Positions 20,401-28,713 of a stretch of 64,000 bases of DNA are shown piece after piece. A model generated the notes under the pieces. That model was not told the DNA's origin, searched no databases, and saw nothing but the letters and a program-made list of their open reading frames with translations. The first letter of the stretch is position 1. Every line of letters starts with the position of its first letter. This DNA comes from Paraburkholderia acidipaludis NBRC 101816 (GTDB lineage: Bacteria; Pseudomonadota; Gammaproteobacteria; Burkholderiales; Burkholderiaceae): positions 1-64,000 of the forward strand of contig NZ_BAXZ01000012.1 in assembly GCF_000684975.1 (NCBI RefSeq), written 5' to 3'. The position numbers and the translations under genes are program-made.

Positions 20401-21468
20401 GGCCACCCCATCGTCACGGACCTCGCCAAGGCCCCGCACATGCTCGTGGCGGGCACGACCGGCTCGGGCAAGTCCGTCGCGATCAACGCGATGATCCTCT
20501 CGCTGCTCTACAAGGCGACGCCCGAGGACGTGCGGCTCATCATGATCGACCCGAAGATGCTGGAGCTTTCGGTCTACGAAGGCATTCCGCATCTGCTCGC
20601 GCCCGTGGTCACCGACATGAAGCTCGCCGCCAACGCGCTCAACTGGTGCGTGGGCGAGATGGAAAAGCGCTACCGGCTGATGTCGGCCGTGGGCGTGCGC
20701 AACCTCGCGGGCTTCAACCAGAAGATCCGCGACGCCGAGGCCCAGGAGAAGAAGATCGGCAACCCGTTCTCGCTCACGCCGGACGCTCCCGAGCCGCTCT
20801 CGCCGCTGCCGATGATCGTGGTGGTGATCGACGAGCTTGCCGACCTCATGATGGTGGCCGGCAAGAAGATCGAAGAGCTGATCGCGCGTCTCGCGCAGAA
20901 GGCGCGCGCCGCGGGCATCCACCTGATCCTCGCGACGCAGCGCCCCTCCGTGGACGTCATCACGGGCCTCATCAAGGCCAACATCCCGACGCGCGTGGCC
21001 TTCCAGGTCTCATCGAAGATCGACTCGCGCACGATCCTCGACCAGATGGGCGCTGAATCGCTGCTGGGCCAGGGCGACATGCTGTTCCTGCCGCCCGGCA
21101 CGGGCTATCCGCAGCGCGTGCACGGCGCATTCGTGGCCGACGAGGAAGTGCACGCCGTCGTCGAGTACCTGAAGCAGTTCGGCGAGCCGGAGTACGTGGA
21201 AGGGATTCTCGACGGCCCCGCCGGCGAAGGCGCGCCGCAGGACCTCTTTGGCGACGCCCCCGAGGCCGAAGCCGATCCGCTCTACGACGAGGCCGTCGCC
21301 TTCGTCGTGCGCACGCGGCGCGCGTCGATTTCGTCGGTGCAGCGGCAGCTGCGCATCGGCTATAACCGCGCGGCGCGGCTCGTCGAGCAGATGGAAGCGG
21401 CGGGGCTCGTCTCGCCGATGGGCATCAACGGCAGCCGCGAAGTGCTCGTGCCCGGCCAGCCGGAATAA
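17410..21468 (+). CDS. ftsK: DNA translocase FtsK with very long Pro/Ala-rich linker
   Basis: This 1352-residue translocase pumps chromosomal DNA at the septum and activates dif recombination. About three hydrophobic segments occupy the first 120 residues. They are followed by a roughly 720-residue Ala/Pro/Thr-rich linker of low complexity, then the motor from about residue 850: Walker A GTTGSGKS near 1016, Walker B VVVIDELADLMM near 1137, and a gamma winged-helix domain (ISSVQRQLRIGYNRAARLVEQME) at the end, which would read KOPS. The canonical four-span N-domain appears to lack its first span. The ATG at 17410 is the first in frame with a coding look. It is likely one of two FtsK paralogues in this group. 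Confidence 0.92.
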   Translation: MHTVVPGWFGASSIWFVPLIWRLVRAALPGGAGLRGPGTIRLWLGFFCVLVASCTLEAMLVDVAGFDALGHALASGLGKLAGHAGTALAMTGLFLVSLPWLIDFRWRDVLFWADLSLGLGLNLRARRRQDGDSAAAPRSRRAGPDEASVPHGMAGASTLDTQAALDGSRRRRPTVWRPAAAAARATPASAAGTSTASSAPARPAPASWRAEPSLSGNADTTPARSRTEPVVPDGWLREPITATARTAAASATPFDARRPTAPAAQPGIPPAPQVSARPTANQTANLAGWRADTARTPLPGARPIASSASAAVQQAQAAAAASAAARGFAATAAAPFDPLISPFASPAPTRRSAPPPVAGSTAARAAASAPPAPRPKPPRPFVWPTPSTRNMTRGVPTGAPAAGMPAATPVAPRPTVPAPSDAREPLPTSVLETLRSIEENAARWTQLAGASLARRNGIDEGTAERKPAAAVTDDTGMRAVLPAAAAPEPVAEAPVAPPAVEAHEPAKSPVPAWRDHPALSPAAFPDVGAQSAAAIPAVPVVSPFEAAPSLAPDLPAVAADAPTPPLAQPEPSAQAVETSPTEFVQPAWAGDEHGVAPWILLDDDTPDDADDVMPTLYSAAQEPVESVAQPESARAHDATPIVREPAIDEDEGAETEPAIQSASAHGPVPAAAADGSNVVRFPRMTDDAQPTAIAAATAPHVAQSVIAADTFDWQVTAPPSAADPAPSPAETHDLVAETAEPATAAPGAVFALPTVADAQSAPPPSAPTFAATVLPPIAPWDPAPIAVQAEPPTLPDTPSAFLAPPPTAPVAPITPAAPTSPTAPTAPIAAAAAPAPDPAARQPVRGHAPTNFEFQPLSASSVDLPGLDLLERASSEIEPVSEQKLAETSQLIEQRLQEFKVPVTVVGASAGPVITRFEVEPALGVRGSQIVGLMKDLSRGLGLTSIRVVETIPGKTCMGLELPNARRQTIRLSEILESAPYDRSPSKLTIALGKDIVGHPIVTDLAKAPHMLVAGTTGSGKSVAINAMILSLLYKATPEDVRLIMIDPKMLELSVYEGIPHLLAPVVTDMKLAANALNWCVGEMEKRYRLMSAVGVRNLAGFNQKIRDAEAQEKKIGNPFSLTPDAPEPLSPLPMIVVVIDELADLMMVAGKKIEELIARLAQKARAAGIHLILATQRPSVDVITGLIKANIPTRVAFQVSSKIDSRTILDQMGAESLLGQGDMLFLPPGTGYPQRVHGAFVADEEVHAVVEYLKQFGEPEYVEGILDGPAGEGAPQDLFGDAPEAEADPLYDEAVAFVVRTRRASISSVQRQLRIGYNRAARLVEQMEAAGLVSPMGINGSREVLVPGQPE

Positions 21469-21478
21469 GACGCCCATA

Positions 21479-21508
21479 GCGGCGTGCGCTCCCGCGGGCG
21501 CACGCCGC
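21479..21508. terminator. Hairpin between convergent ftsK and lactonase genes
   Basis: An 11-bp perfect stem (GCGGCGTGCGC with GCGCACGCCGC) and an 8-base loop lie between stops at 21468 and 21515. No T-run is present. Confidence 0.45.
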
Positions 21509-21514
21509 CCGAAC

Positions 21515-22777
21515 TTACGGCGCCACGAACTTGAAGTCGACCGGCGAGCCGATATCGAGCCGCTTCGGATCCGGCCCGAGCAGGCCCGTCTGCGGATCGC
21601 GGCGGAACACGTAGGCCGTATCGCTGTTCTGGTTGCCGACAATCAGCCAATGCCCGGTGGGATCGATCGCGAACTCGCGCGGCGACCCGCCGAGGCTCGC
21701 CTGGCGCCCCACGCGCCTGAGCTTGCCGGTGCTTGCGTCGACGGCGAAGATCGAGATGTCGTTGGCGTCGCCGCGATTCGAAACGTAGAGGAAGCGGCCG
21801 TCCGGCGACAGATGCAGCGCGGCGGCGCCCACCTTGCCCTTGAAGCCCGGCGCGGCGAGCGTCTCGACCTGTTCCACGGCGAGATGGCCGTCGCGATAGC
21901 GCAAGACGCTGACCGTGCCCGCCAGCTCGCTCGTGAGATACGCGTGGCGGCCGTCGTTGCCGAAAACCAGATGACGCGGCCCGCTGCCGGCCTTCATGTC
22001 GGTATAGCGCCATTCGGTCGGCCCGAGGAGGCCGCGGCTACCGTCCGGCGTGTAGCGATAGGCGTAGACCTTGTCGGCGCCGAGATCCTGGACGAAGAGG
22101 AAGCGGCCGTCCGGCGAGAACACCGTGGAATGCACGTGCGCATTGTCCTGGCGCCCCTTCACGGGACCGCCGCCTTCGTGGTGGACGGTGAGTACGGCCG
22201 TGCCCAGCTTGCCGCCCGCTTCGACGGGCAGCACGGCGAAGCTGCCGCCCGGATCGGCCGCAACCGAATAGTTCGCGACGAACAGATACTTGCCGTCCGG
22301 CGAGAGGCTCAGGTAGCACGGATCGTTGCCTTCGGACGACACTTTGTCGAGGAACGTGAGCTGGCCGCTCGCCGGATCGAAGCCGAACGCGCTCACGTCG
22401 CCGCGCAGCGAGGCGGGCCCGTTGTCGCCGGGCAGTTCGTTCACGGCATAAACGAAGCGCCGGTCGCGGCTCACGACGAGGTAGGACGGATTCACGGTCT
22501 TGGCGACGCTCACCTGGGTCGCGTCGCCGGTTTTCGTGTCGAAGCGGTAGACGTACAGCCCCTCGCTCTTGCCGCCCGTATAGGTGCCGACGATCAGGTC
22601 GTAGACGCCGTCCGCCGGCGCGGCGGCCGGCGACGATTGCGCGAAGGCGTGGGTGGCGGCGACGGAAACCATGATGACGAGGCCCTTGGCGAGCGATCGA
22701 AGCAGCCCACGCGGACGCGGGCCGAGTGGACGGGAAAGGCCGGGCATGCGGTATGCGTATGCAGGGCGCTGGAACAT
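21515..22777 (-). CDS. Exported lactonase family (6-phosphogluconolactonase-like) beta-propeller
   Basis: This 420-residue protein has a basic N-region and a hydrophobic stretch (LVIMVSVAATHAFAQ), so it is predicted to be exported. The mature part is a seven-bladed propeller of the YbhE/lactonase type, with recurring blades such as LSPDGKYLFVANYS, FSPDGRFLFVQDLG and LSPDGRFLYVSNRG. Family members include cytoplasmic 6-phosphogluconolactonase (Pgl) and muconate-cycloisomerase-like proteins, but the signal sequence argues against a role in the pentose phosphate pathway itself. AAGGAG lies 7 bases before the ATG at 22777. It is divergent from the small DUF3096 gene. The substrate is unknown. Confidence 0.78.
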   Translation of the reverse strand: MFQRPAYAYRMPGLSRPLGPRPRGLLRSLAKGLVIMVSVAATHAFAQSSPAAAPADGVYDLIVGTYTGGKSEGLYVYRFDTKTGDATQVSVAKTVNPSYLVVSRDRRFVYAVNELPGDNGPASLRGDVSAFGFDPASGQLTFLDKVSSEGNDPCYLSLSPDGKYLFVANYSVAADPGGSFAVLPVEAGGKLGTAVLTVHHEGGGPVKGRQDNAHVHSTVFSPDGRFLFVQDLGADKVYAYRYTPDGSRGLLGPTEWRYTDMKAGSGPRHLVFGNDGRHAYLTSELAGTVSVLRYRDGHLAVEQVETLAAPGFKGKVGAAALHLSPDGRFLYVSNRGDANDISIFAVDASTGKLRRVGRQASLGGSPREFAIDPTGHWLIVGNQNSDTAYVFRRDPQTGLLGPDPKRLDIGSPVDFKFVAP

Positions 22778-22921
22778 GTCGATCTCCTTTTTCTTGTGAG
22801 CCTGAAAGCGGCGCAATCATCGTGCGCGCCATGTTCTGAAGGATTTCGGCCCAGTATAAGAAAGGTTCGGCGCACGCGCGCCGCGCGTGGCCTGCTGCAA
22901 GGAAGAAACAAGGGAGGAAAC

Positions 22922-23071
22922 ATGAACGTCCATCTCGCCATCGGTCCCCTCGCCTCGCTGATCGCCGGCATCCTGATCCTCGCCGTCCCGCGCCTGCTCA
23001 ACTACATCGTCGCGCTCTACCTGATCATCATCGGTCTCCTCGGCCTCTTCGGCACGAACGGGCATTTTTGA
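22922..23071 (+). CDS. Small DUF3096-type membrane protein
   Basis: This 49-residue protein begins MNVHLAIGPLASLIAG and contains two hydrophobic segments separated by PRLLNYIVA, ending GLLGLFGTNGHF. It resembles the small DUF3096 family of inner-membrane peptides whose function is unknown. GGGAGGAAAC gives an excellent ribosome site directly before the ATG. It is divergent from the exported lactonase and stands upstream of the GH15 gene, with a 167-base gap that shows no other gene. Confidence 0.75.
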   Translation: MNVHLAIGPLASLIAGILILAVPRLLNYIVALYLIIIGLLGLFGTNGHF

Positions 23072-23238
23072 CGCATCGCCCCCCGGGGCGGCCCGCGGCT
23101 GGGGTGCCGGCGCACCCAAAGTAATAAAACGCGTTGCGCGAGCGGGTTCGCACCCACTAATCTTGTGCGTGAAATCTGCCGTTAAACCCGCTATCGGACT
23201 CGCTGTCGAATCGTCCGAAAGCTGTCAAATTGCTTACC

Positions 23239-25092
23239 ATGCCTGCACCCATTGAAGACTATGCCCTGATCGGCGACGGCCACACGGCCGCGCTCGTTTC
23301 CCGCACCGGCTCGATCGACTGGCTCTGCTGGCCGCGCTTCGACTCCGGCGCGTGCTTTGCCGCGCTGCTCGGCACCGGGGAGAACGGCCGCTGGGTCGTC
23401 AGCCCCGTCGTCGACGAAGGCGCCGAGATCAAGATCACGCGCCGCTACCGCGGCGAGACGCTGATCCTCGAAACCGATTTCGAGACGCCGAATGGCGCCG
23501 TCACGCTGATCGACTTCATGCCGCCCGGCAACGGCTGGTCGGAACTCGTGCGCATCGTGGTGGGCCGGCGCGGCACCGTGCGCATGCAGACCGAGCTGGT
23601 GCTGCGCTTCGACTACGGCTTTTCGGTGCCGTGGGTGAGCCGCCTCACCTACGAGAGCGGCATCAAGGCGACCGTCGGCCCGGACACCGTCGTGCTGCGC
23701 ACGCCCGTCGACCTGCAAGGCGAGAACATGCGCACGGTCGCGCAGTTCGAGGTGAAGGAAGGCGAACGCGTGCCGTTCTCGCTGGCCTATGCGGCCTCGC
23801 ATCTGCGGTTGCCGCCGCCGCGCGATCCGTTCACGGCGCTCGCGCGCACCGGGAACTTCTGGTCCGAGTGGTCCGCGCGCAGCACCGTCGAGGGCCGCTG
23901 GGCCGAGCCGATCCGCCGCTCGCTCATCACGCTGAAGGCGCTCGCCTACGAGCCCACGGGCGGCATCGTCGCCGCGCCCACCACCTCGCTGCCCGAGCAG
24001 CTCGGCGGCACGCGCAACTGGGACTACCGCTATTGCTGGCTGCGCGACGCCACGATCACGCTGCTCGCGATGATGCGCGGGGGCTACTACGACGAGGCGC
24101 GCGCCTGGCGCGCGTGGCTCGGCCGCGTGATGGCGGGCTCGCCGTCGCAACTGCAGATCATGTACGGCATTGCGGGCGAGCGGCGCCTGCCCGAATTCGA
24201 GGTGGACTGGCTGCCCGGCTACGAAAACTCCGCGCCCGTGCGCATCGGCAACAATGCGGTGGGGCAGTTGCAGCTCGACGTCTATGGCGAAGTGATGAAC
24301 GCGCTGCATCTCGCGCGCGTGGGCGGCCTGCAGGCCGACGACACGGCCTGGTCGATCCAGTGCGCGATGCTCGAGCACCTCGAGACCATCTGGAGCGAAC
24401 CCGACGAGGGCATCTGGGAAACGCGCGGCGGCCGCCAGCACTTCACGTTCTCGAAGGTGATGGCGTGGGTGGCGTTCGACCGCGCGGTCAAGTCGGCGGA
24501 AAAATTCGAGCTGCCGGGCCCGCTCGATCATTGGCGCGGGCTGCGCGACACGATCCACGAGACCATTTGCGCACGCAGCTTCAACAAGGCGCTCAATACC
24601 TTCACGCAGGTCTACGACGGCGCAGAGCTCGACGCGAGCCTCCTGCTCATGCCGCTCGTCGGCTTCCTGCCGGCGTCGGATCCGCGTATCGCGGGCACCG
24701 TCGCGGCCATCGAGCGCGACCTGATGTGCGAAGGCTTCGTCATGCGCTACCGCACCACCGAATTCAACGACGGCCTGCCGCCCGGCGAAGGCACTTTCCT
24801 CGCGTGCAGCTTCTGGATGGTCGACAACCTCGCGCTGCAGGGCCGGATGGACGACGCGCGCCGCATGTACGAGCGGCTCCTTTCGCTCGCGAACGACGTG
24901 GGGCTGCTCGCCGAGGAATACGACCCGATAGCGGGCCGGCTGGTGGGCAATTTCCCGCAGGCGTTCTCGCACGTGGCGCTCGTGCATACGGGGCTCAATC
25001 TCATGCGCCACGAGCAGGAAATGGCAAAGGAAACCGGCCATCCGCCGTACACCGGCGTATCGGCGGAATTCGAAACTGTTGCGGCGCCCTGA
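23239..25092 (+). CDS. Glycoside hydrolase family 15 protein (glucoamylase/trehalase type)
   Basis: This 617-residue cytoplasmic enzyme has an N-terminal beta-sandwich (YALIGDGHTAALVS...SIDWLCWPRF) and a C-terminal alpha/alpha barrel. Barrel motifs GTRNWDYRYCWLRDA, VDWLPGYENSAPVRIGN and the catalytic-base segment LLAEEYDP are those of GH15 enzymes, which invert and release glucose from alpha-glucans or trehalose. There is no signal peptide, so the substrate should be internal trehalose, glycogen or a maltodextrin. The ATG at 23239 matches the family start; a TTG nine bases earlier is less likely. The PHB depolymerase downstream suggests a reserve-carbon context. The exact substrate cannot be told. 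Confidence 0.85.
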   Translation: MPAPIEDYALIGDGHTAALVSRTGSIDWLCWPRFDSGACFAALLGTGENGRWVVSPVVDEGAEIKITRRYRGETLILETDFETPNGAVTLIDFMPPGNGWSELVRIVVGRRGTVRMQTELVLRFDYGFSVPWVSRLTYESGIKATVGPDTVVLRTPVDLQGENMRTVAQFEVKEGERVPFSLAYAASHLRLPPPRDPFTALARTGNFWSEWSARSTVEGRWAEPIRRSLITLKALAYEPTGGIVAAPTTSLPEQLGGTRNWDYRYCWLRDATITLLAMMRGGYYDEARAWRAWLGRVMAGSPSQLQIMYGIAGERRLPEFEVDWLPGYENSAPVRIGNNAVGQLQLDVYGEVMNALHLARVGGLQADDTAWSIQCAMLEHLETIWSEPDEGIWETRGGRQHFTFSKVMAWVAFDRAVKSAEKFELPGPLDHWRGLRDTIHETICARSFNKALNTFTQVYDGAELDASLLLMPLVGFLPASDPRIAGTVAAIERDLMCEGFVMRYRTTEFNDGLPPGEGTFLACSFWMVDNLALQGRMDDARRMYERLLSLANDVGLLAEEYDPIAGRLVGNFPQAFSHVALVHTGLNLMRHEQEMAKETGHPPYTGVSAEFETVAAP

Positions 25093-25131
25093 CGCAGCGA
25101 TCCGCTTTCATGGAGGTGCGTTAAACTATGC

Positions 25132-25150
25132 TTGTTGCGCCGCACAACAA
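25132..25150. promoter_or_regulatory. Near-perfect 19-bp palindrome upstream of phaZ
   Basis: TTGTTGCGCCGCACAACAA is symmetric at 16 of 18 paired positions (arms TTGTTG and CAACAA). It lies about 155 bases before the PHB depolymerase start, between it and the GH15 stop. It has the size and form of a dimeric repressor operator. The cognate regulator is not identified. Confidence 0.5.
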
Positions 25151-25306
25151 TATGGGGTCCGATGGAATGCCCCCAATTGCCAAGCGGCGCGAGCCCTTTT
25201 TGTCTGATGTTTCCGAAGCGCTTTTCCCCCAACCCGTCGTTCCGATATTGCGCTGCGTAAGCGTTGCGTGCCCCGGTGCGAACCACCCCATGATGCTGGA
25301 GCGTCC

Positions 25307-26584
25307 ATGCTCTACCAAATCCGTGAATTTCAGCGCGCTTTGCTGAGCCCGCTGACGGCCTGGGCCCAGGCCGCCTCGAAATCCTTCTCGAACCCGGCCA
25401 GCCCGTTCTCCCTCGTGCCTGGCGCCAGCCGCCTCGCCGCCGGCTACGAGCTGATCTACCGGCTCGGCAAGGATTACGAGAAGCCCGAGTTCAACATCCG
25501 CCAGATCACGAAAGACGGCTTCAACATTCCCATCGTCGAACAAACGATTGTCGAAAAGCCGTTCTGCCGCCTGCTGCGCTTCAAGCGCTACGCCGACGAC
25601 AGCCATGCCGTCACCACGCTCAAGGACGAGCCCGCGGTGCTCCTGTGCGCGCCGCTTTCGGGCCACCATTCCACGCTGCTGCGCGACACCGTGCGCACGC
25701 TGCTGCAGGACCACAAGGTGTACATCACCGACTGGGTCGACGCGCGCATGGTGCCGCTCGAAGCCGGCCCGTTCCACCTCGACGACTACGTCGCCTACAT
25801 CCAGGAATTCATCCGCCATATCGGCGCGAAAAACCTGCACGTGATCTCGGTGTGCCAGCCCACGGTGCCCGTGCTCGCGGCGATTTCGCTGATGGCGAGC
25901 CGCGGCGAGGACACGCCGCTCACGATGACGATGATGGGCGGACCGATCGATGCGCGCCGCAGCCCCACCTCGGTCAACTCGCTCGCCACCGAGCACTCCC
26001 ACGAATGGTTTGCGAACAACGTGATCCATCCGGTGCCCGCCAATTATCCGGGCGAGGGGCGCCAGGTGTATCCGGGCTTCCTGCAGCACGCGGGTTTCGT
26101 CGCGATGAATCCGAGCCGCCACGCCGCCTCGCACTGGGACTTCTACAAGAGCCTCCTGCGCGGCGACGAAGAGGACGCCGAAGCGCATCGTCAGTTCTAC
26201 GACGAATACAACGCGGTGCTCGACATGGCCGCCGAGTACTATCTCGAGACCATCCAGACCGTGTTCCAGGAGTTCCGCCTTGCCGAAGGCACGTGGGACG
26301 TGTCCGGCGAGCGCGTGCGCCCGCAGGATATCAGCGCCACGGCCCTGCTCACGATCGAGGGCGAACTGGACGACATTTCGGGCTCGGGCCAGACGCGTGC
26401 CGCGCACGACCTCTGCACGGGCATTCCCGAAGCGGACAAGCATCACCTCACCGCCGAAAAGTGCGGCCATTACGGCATCTTCTCGGGCCGCCGCTGGCGC
26501 ACCATCATCTACCCGCAGCTGCGCGACTTCATTCGCCAGCACCAGAAGGCCAAGCATCCGGCGAGCGAAAACGCCGTCGCCTGA
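25307..26584 (+). CDS. phaZ: Intracellular polyhydroxybutyrate depolymerase, Cys-type
   Basis: PhaZ1-type depolymerases attack amorphous PHB granules inside the cell and release hydroxybutyrate units. The 425-residue protein has an alpha/beta-hydrolase fold in which the nucleophile is Cys rather than Ser: C183 in VCQPTVP, with D355 in GELDDISG and H388 in EKCGHYG. These are the same residue numbers as reported for the Ralstonia eutropha enzyme (C183, D355, H388). The ATG at 25307 has GGAG five bases upstream, and this start makes the numbering match. A strong hairpin terminator follows. An operator-like palindrome lies upstream. Confidence 0.93.
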   Translation: MLYQIREFQRALLSPLTAWAQAASKSFSNPASPFSLVPGASRLAAGYELIYRLGKDYEKPEFNIRQITKDGFNIPIVEQTIVEKPFCRLLRFKRYADDSHAVTTLKDEPAVLLCAPLSGHHSTLLRDTVRTLLQDHKVYITDWVDARMVPLEAGPFHLDDYVAYIQEFIRHIGAKNLHVISVCQPTVPVLAAISLMASRGEDTPLTMTMMGGPIDARRSPTSVNSLATEHSHEWFANNVIHPVPANYPGEGRQVYPGFLQHAGFVAMNPSRHAASHWDFYKSLLRGDEEDAEAHRQFYDEYNAVLDMAAEYYLETIQTVFQEFRLAEGTWDVSGERVRPQDISATALLTIEGELDDISGSGQTRAAHDLCTGIPEADKHHLTAEKCGHYGIFSGRRWRTIIYPQLRDFIRQHQKAKHPASENAVA

Positions 26585-26601
26585 GCCCGCGCGCATATGA
26601 T

Positions 26602-26630
26602 CACGGGCGCCGTCATGGACGGCGCCCGTG
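26602..26630 (+). terminator. Terminator after phaZ
   Basis: A 13-bp perfect stem (CACGGGCGCCGTC with its complement) encloses a 3-base loop, followed by TCGTTTC. It lies 17 bases after the phaZ stop and faces the convergent tetR gene. Confidence 0.75.
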
Positions 26631-26696
26631 TCGTTTCAGGCTTTGCCTTCAGGCCGGATTCCGGCCGCCTTCCCTGCGTTTTCTGCACTTTCCGCG

Positions 26697-27329
26697 CTAT
26701 TTGCGCATCAGGAAGGCGAGCAGCATCTCCGTATTGAGCTGAATGATTTCGGCGCGCTCAGCGCTCGCGCTGAAGTCGCGCCCGAGCGTGGCGGCGAGCG
26801 TAAAGCGGTTCGAGACGATGTAATAGCCCATGCCCGAAAGCGTCACGTAAAGGCGCAGCGGGTCCACATTCGCGCGGAACAGCCCCGCCGATTCGCCGCG
26901 CGTGAGAATCGCGCCGAGCGTCGCCACGATCGGCGAAATCATCTCGCGAATACGCGTCGATTTCTGCATGTAGCGTGCCTCATGCAGATTCTCGTTGTTG
27001 ATGAGGCGCAGGAAATCGGGATGATCCCGGTAGTAGTCCCACACGAAATGCGCGAGCCGCGTCATGGCCTCCACCGGTGCGAGGCCGGCGAGGTCGAGCG
27101 TGCTTTCCGCTTCGTTGAGCGCGCAGAACGCGTGCTCGAGCACGGCCGTAAACAGCTGCTCCTTGCTGCCGAAGTAGTAATAAAGCATGCGCTCGTTGGT
27201 TTCCGCGCGGCGGGCGATCTGGTCGACGCGTGCGCCGAACAGGCCGCCATTGGCGAATTCCTCCGCCGCGGCCAGCAAAATGCGGCGGCGCGTGCCTTCA
27301 GGATCTCTTTTGATTTTGGGTTGATTCAT
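26697..27329 (-). CDS. TetR-family transcriptional regulator
   Basis: This 210-residue regulator has an N-terminal TetR helix-turn-helix at residues about 10-57 (TRRRILLAAAEEF, FGARVDQIARRAETNERMLYYYFGSKEQLF) and a helical ligand-binding domain that resembles the TetR_C subgroup seen near RutR-like regulators. It is convergent with phaZ and divergent from rsxB across a 495-base gap. A 10-bp palindrome ACAGCGCTGT at 27410-27419, about 80 bases upstream of its start, could be part of its operator. Ligand and targets are unknown. Confidence 0.85.
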   Translation of the reverse strand: MNQPKIKRDPEGTRRRILLAAAEEFANGGLFGARVDQIARRAETNERMLYYYFGSKEQLFTAVLEHAFCALNEAESTLDLAGLAPVEAMTRLAHFVWDYYRDHPDFLRLINNENLHEARYMQKSTRIREMISPIVATLGAILTRGESAGLFRANVDPLRLYVTLSGMGYYIVSNRFTLAATLGRDFSASAERAEIIQLNTEMLLAFLMRK

Positions 27330-27824
27330 GGTGGCAGGATCGCTCGGTAAGCCGCGTGTTCCGGATCACGCCGCCGGGCCTCTCCTCGCCCGGTGTTCGC
27401 CTTTCAGCGACAGCGCTGTACGGGGCGCGCCAGGTTAATGGACCGACACCCTTCATCCTACGGTCTTGCGTTCGCTGTTGTTGTATGCAGTCGTTTTTGC
27501 CGTCGTTTTTTGCCGTATATCGCGCCGCGATGCGGCGCGCTGCTTCGGCGCCCTCTTCCAAAGCCTGTACTGTCCCGGCGCCGGAGTTATCCGCTTCGTT
27601 CGCGCCGCGGTTTTCTCGCCGTTCTCCCTTTATTTGTCTCCCGGTTCATTTCTTTGTTGTTCGAATTAAGCGCTTTGATTATGGCACATGGCCCGCCAAT
27701 GGCAATGCGGGAAATCGGCGATAATGCGAGCTTTGGCGCCGTGCGCGCGCCCTCCCGCCGCGACGGTCCCGCAGGCGGCGGGCACAGATCCTGGCCTCGC
27801 CCGGCCCGCCCCGATGTTGCCACC
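27330..27824. other. 495-base intergenic region between tetR and rsxB
   Basis: No convincing gene lies here. It contains the palindrome ACAGCGCTGT (27410-27419) on the tetR side and, for rsxB, a candidate promoter TTGTTG (27654-27659), 17-base spacer, GATTAT (27677-27682), set in a locally AT-richer patch. That predicts an rsxB leader of about 135 bases. The in-frame ATG at 27681 overlaps this -10 box and so is unlikely to be the start. Confidence 0.45.
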
Positions 27825-28682
27825 GTGAACGATTCCAAGACACTCGCAGATCGCGTCGAAGATCTGCTGCCCCAGACGCAATGCACGAAGTGCGGTTACG
27901 ACGGCTGCCGGCCCTATGCCGAAGCCGTCGCCGCCGGCGCCGCGAACTATAACCAGTGCCCGCCCGGCGGCGCCGAAGGCGTGGTGCGCCTCGCCCGCCT
28001 GCTCGGCAAGCCCGTCATTGCCCTCAATCCGGCCAACGGCGTCGAGCGGCCCCGCCCGGTCGCCTTCATCGACGAGAGCCTGTGCATCGGCTGCACGCTA
28101 TGCATGCAGGTCTGCCCTGTCGATGCGATCGTCGGCGCGCCCAAGCAGATGCACACCATCGTCAAGGATCAGTGCACGGGCTGCGACCTGTGCGTCGCAC
28201 CGTGCCCGGTCGACTGCATCGCCATGATCCCGGTCACGGGCGACGCAGCCGGCTGGGACGCCTGGACCGAACAGCAGGCCGCTGCCGCACGCGTGCGGCA
28301 CGACCGGCGCCTCGCGCGCCTCGCCGGCGAGCGCGACGCAGCGGTTGCGCGCGCAGCGGCGCGGCGGGCGGCGGCGGCCGCACCCACGGCGACTGGAACG
28401 GCGGCGGACACCACTGCTGCAGGCGCACAAGCGCCCGCCGACGACGCCGAAGCGAAGAAGAAGGCGATTATCCAGGCGGCGCTGGAGCGGGCGCGCCGCA
28501 AGAAGACCGAGATGGCCGAACAGGGTCTCGGCCCGCGCAACACGGAGAACGTGAGCGCCGACGTGCAGGCGCAGATCGACGCCGCGGAAGTGCGGCGCCG
28601 GCGCCTCGGCATCGACGAGCCTGCGGGCAACGGCCGCGCCGGCGCCCCGCATGCGGACAAGAACGACGACCCGTCGGCCTGA
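27825..28682 (+). CDS. rsxB: RsxB/RnfB-like electron transport iron-sulfur protein
   Basis: The 285-residue protein has an Fe-S domain with C-x2-C-x4-C and a fourth Cys in NQCPPGG, then two ferredoxin motifs, CIGCTLCMQVCP and CTGCDLCVAPCP, each suited to a 4Fe-4S cluster. After residue 150 comes an Ala/Arg/Lys-rich helical tail, making it about 90 residues longer than E. coli RsxB. The usual N-terminal membrane segment is absent with the GTG start at 27825, which begins VNDSKTLADRVEDLLPQTQC. No other rsx/rnf genes are in the window. It is probably co-transcribed with nth. The redox role is inferred. Confidence 0.8.
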   Translation: MNDSKTLADRVEDLLPQTQCTKCGYDGCRPYAEAVAAGAANYNQCPPGGAEGVVRLARLLGKPVIALNPANGVERPRPVAFIDESLCIGCTLCMQVCPVDAIVGAPKQMHTIVKDQCTGCDLCVAPCPVDCIAMIPVTGDAAGWDAWTEQQAAAARVRHDRRLARLAGERDAAVARAAARRAAAAAPTATGTAADTTAAGAQAPADDAEAKKKAIIQAALERARRKKTEMAEQGLGPRNTENVSADVQAQIDAAEVRRRRLGIDEPAGNGRAGAPHADKNDDPSA

Positions 28683-28713
28683 GCGGACGAACCAAGCGGA
28701 CAAAACCACGAGC

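Noticed and set aside
27410..27419. ACAGCGCTGT as a proven TetR operator.
   Set aside because: Only ten bases are symmetric and no second copy was seen, so it is kept as a possibility inside the intergenic entry.
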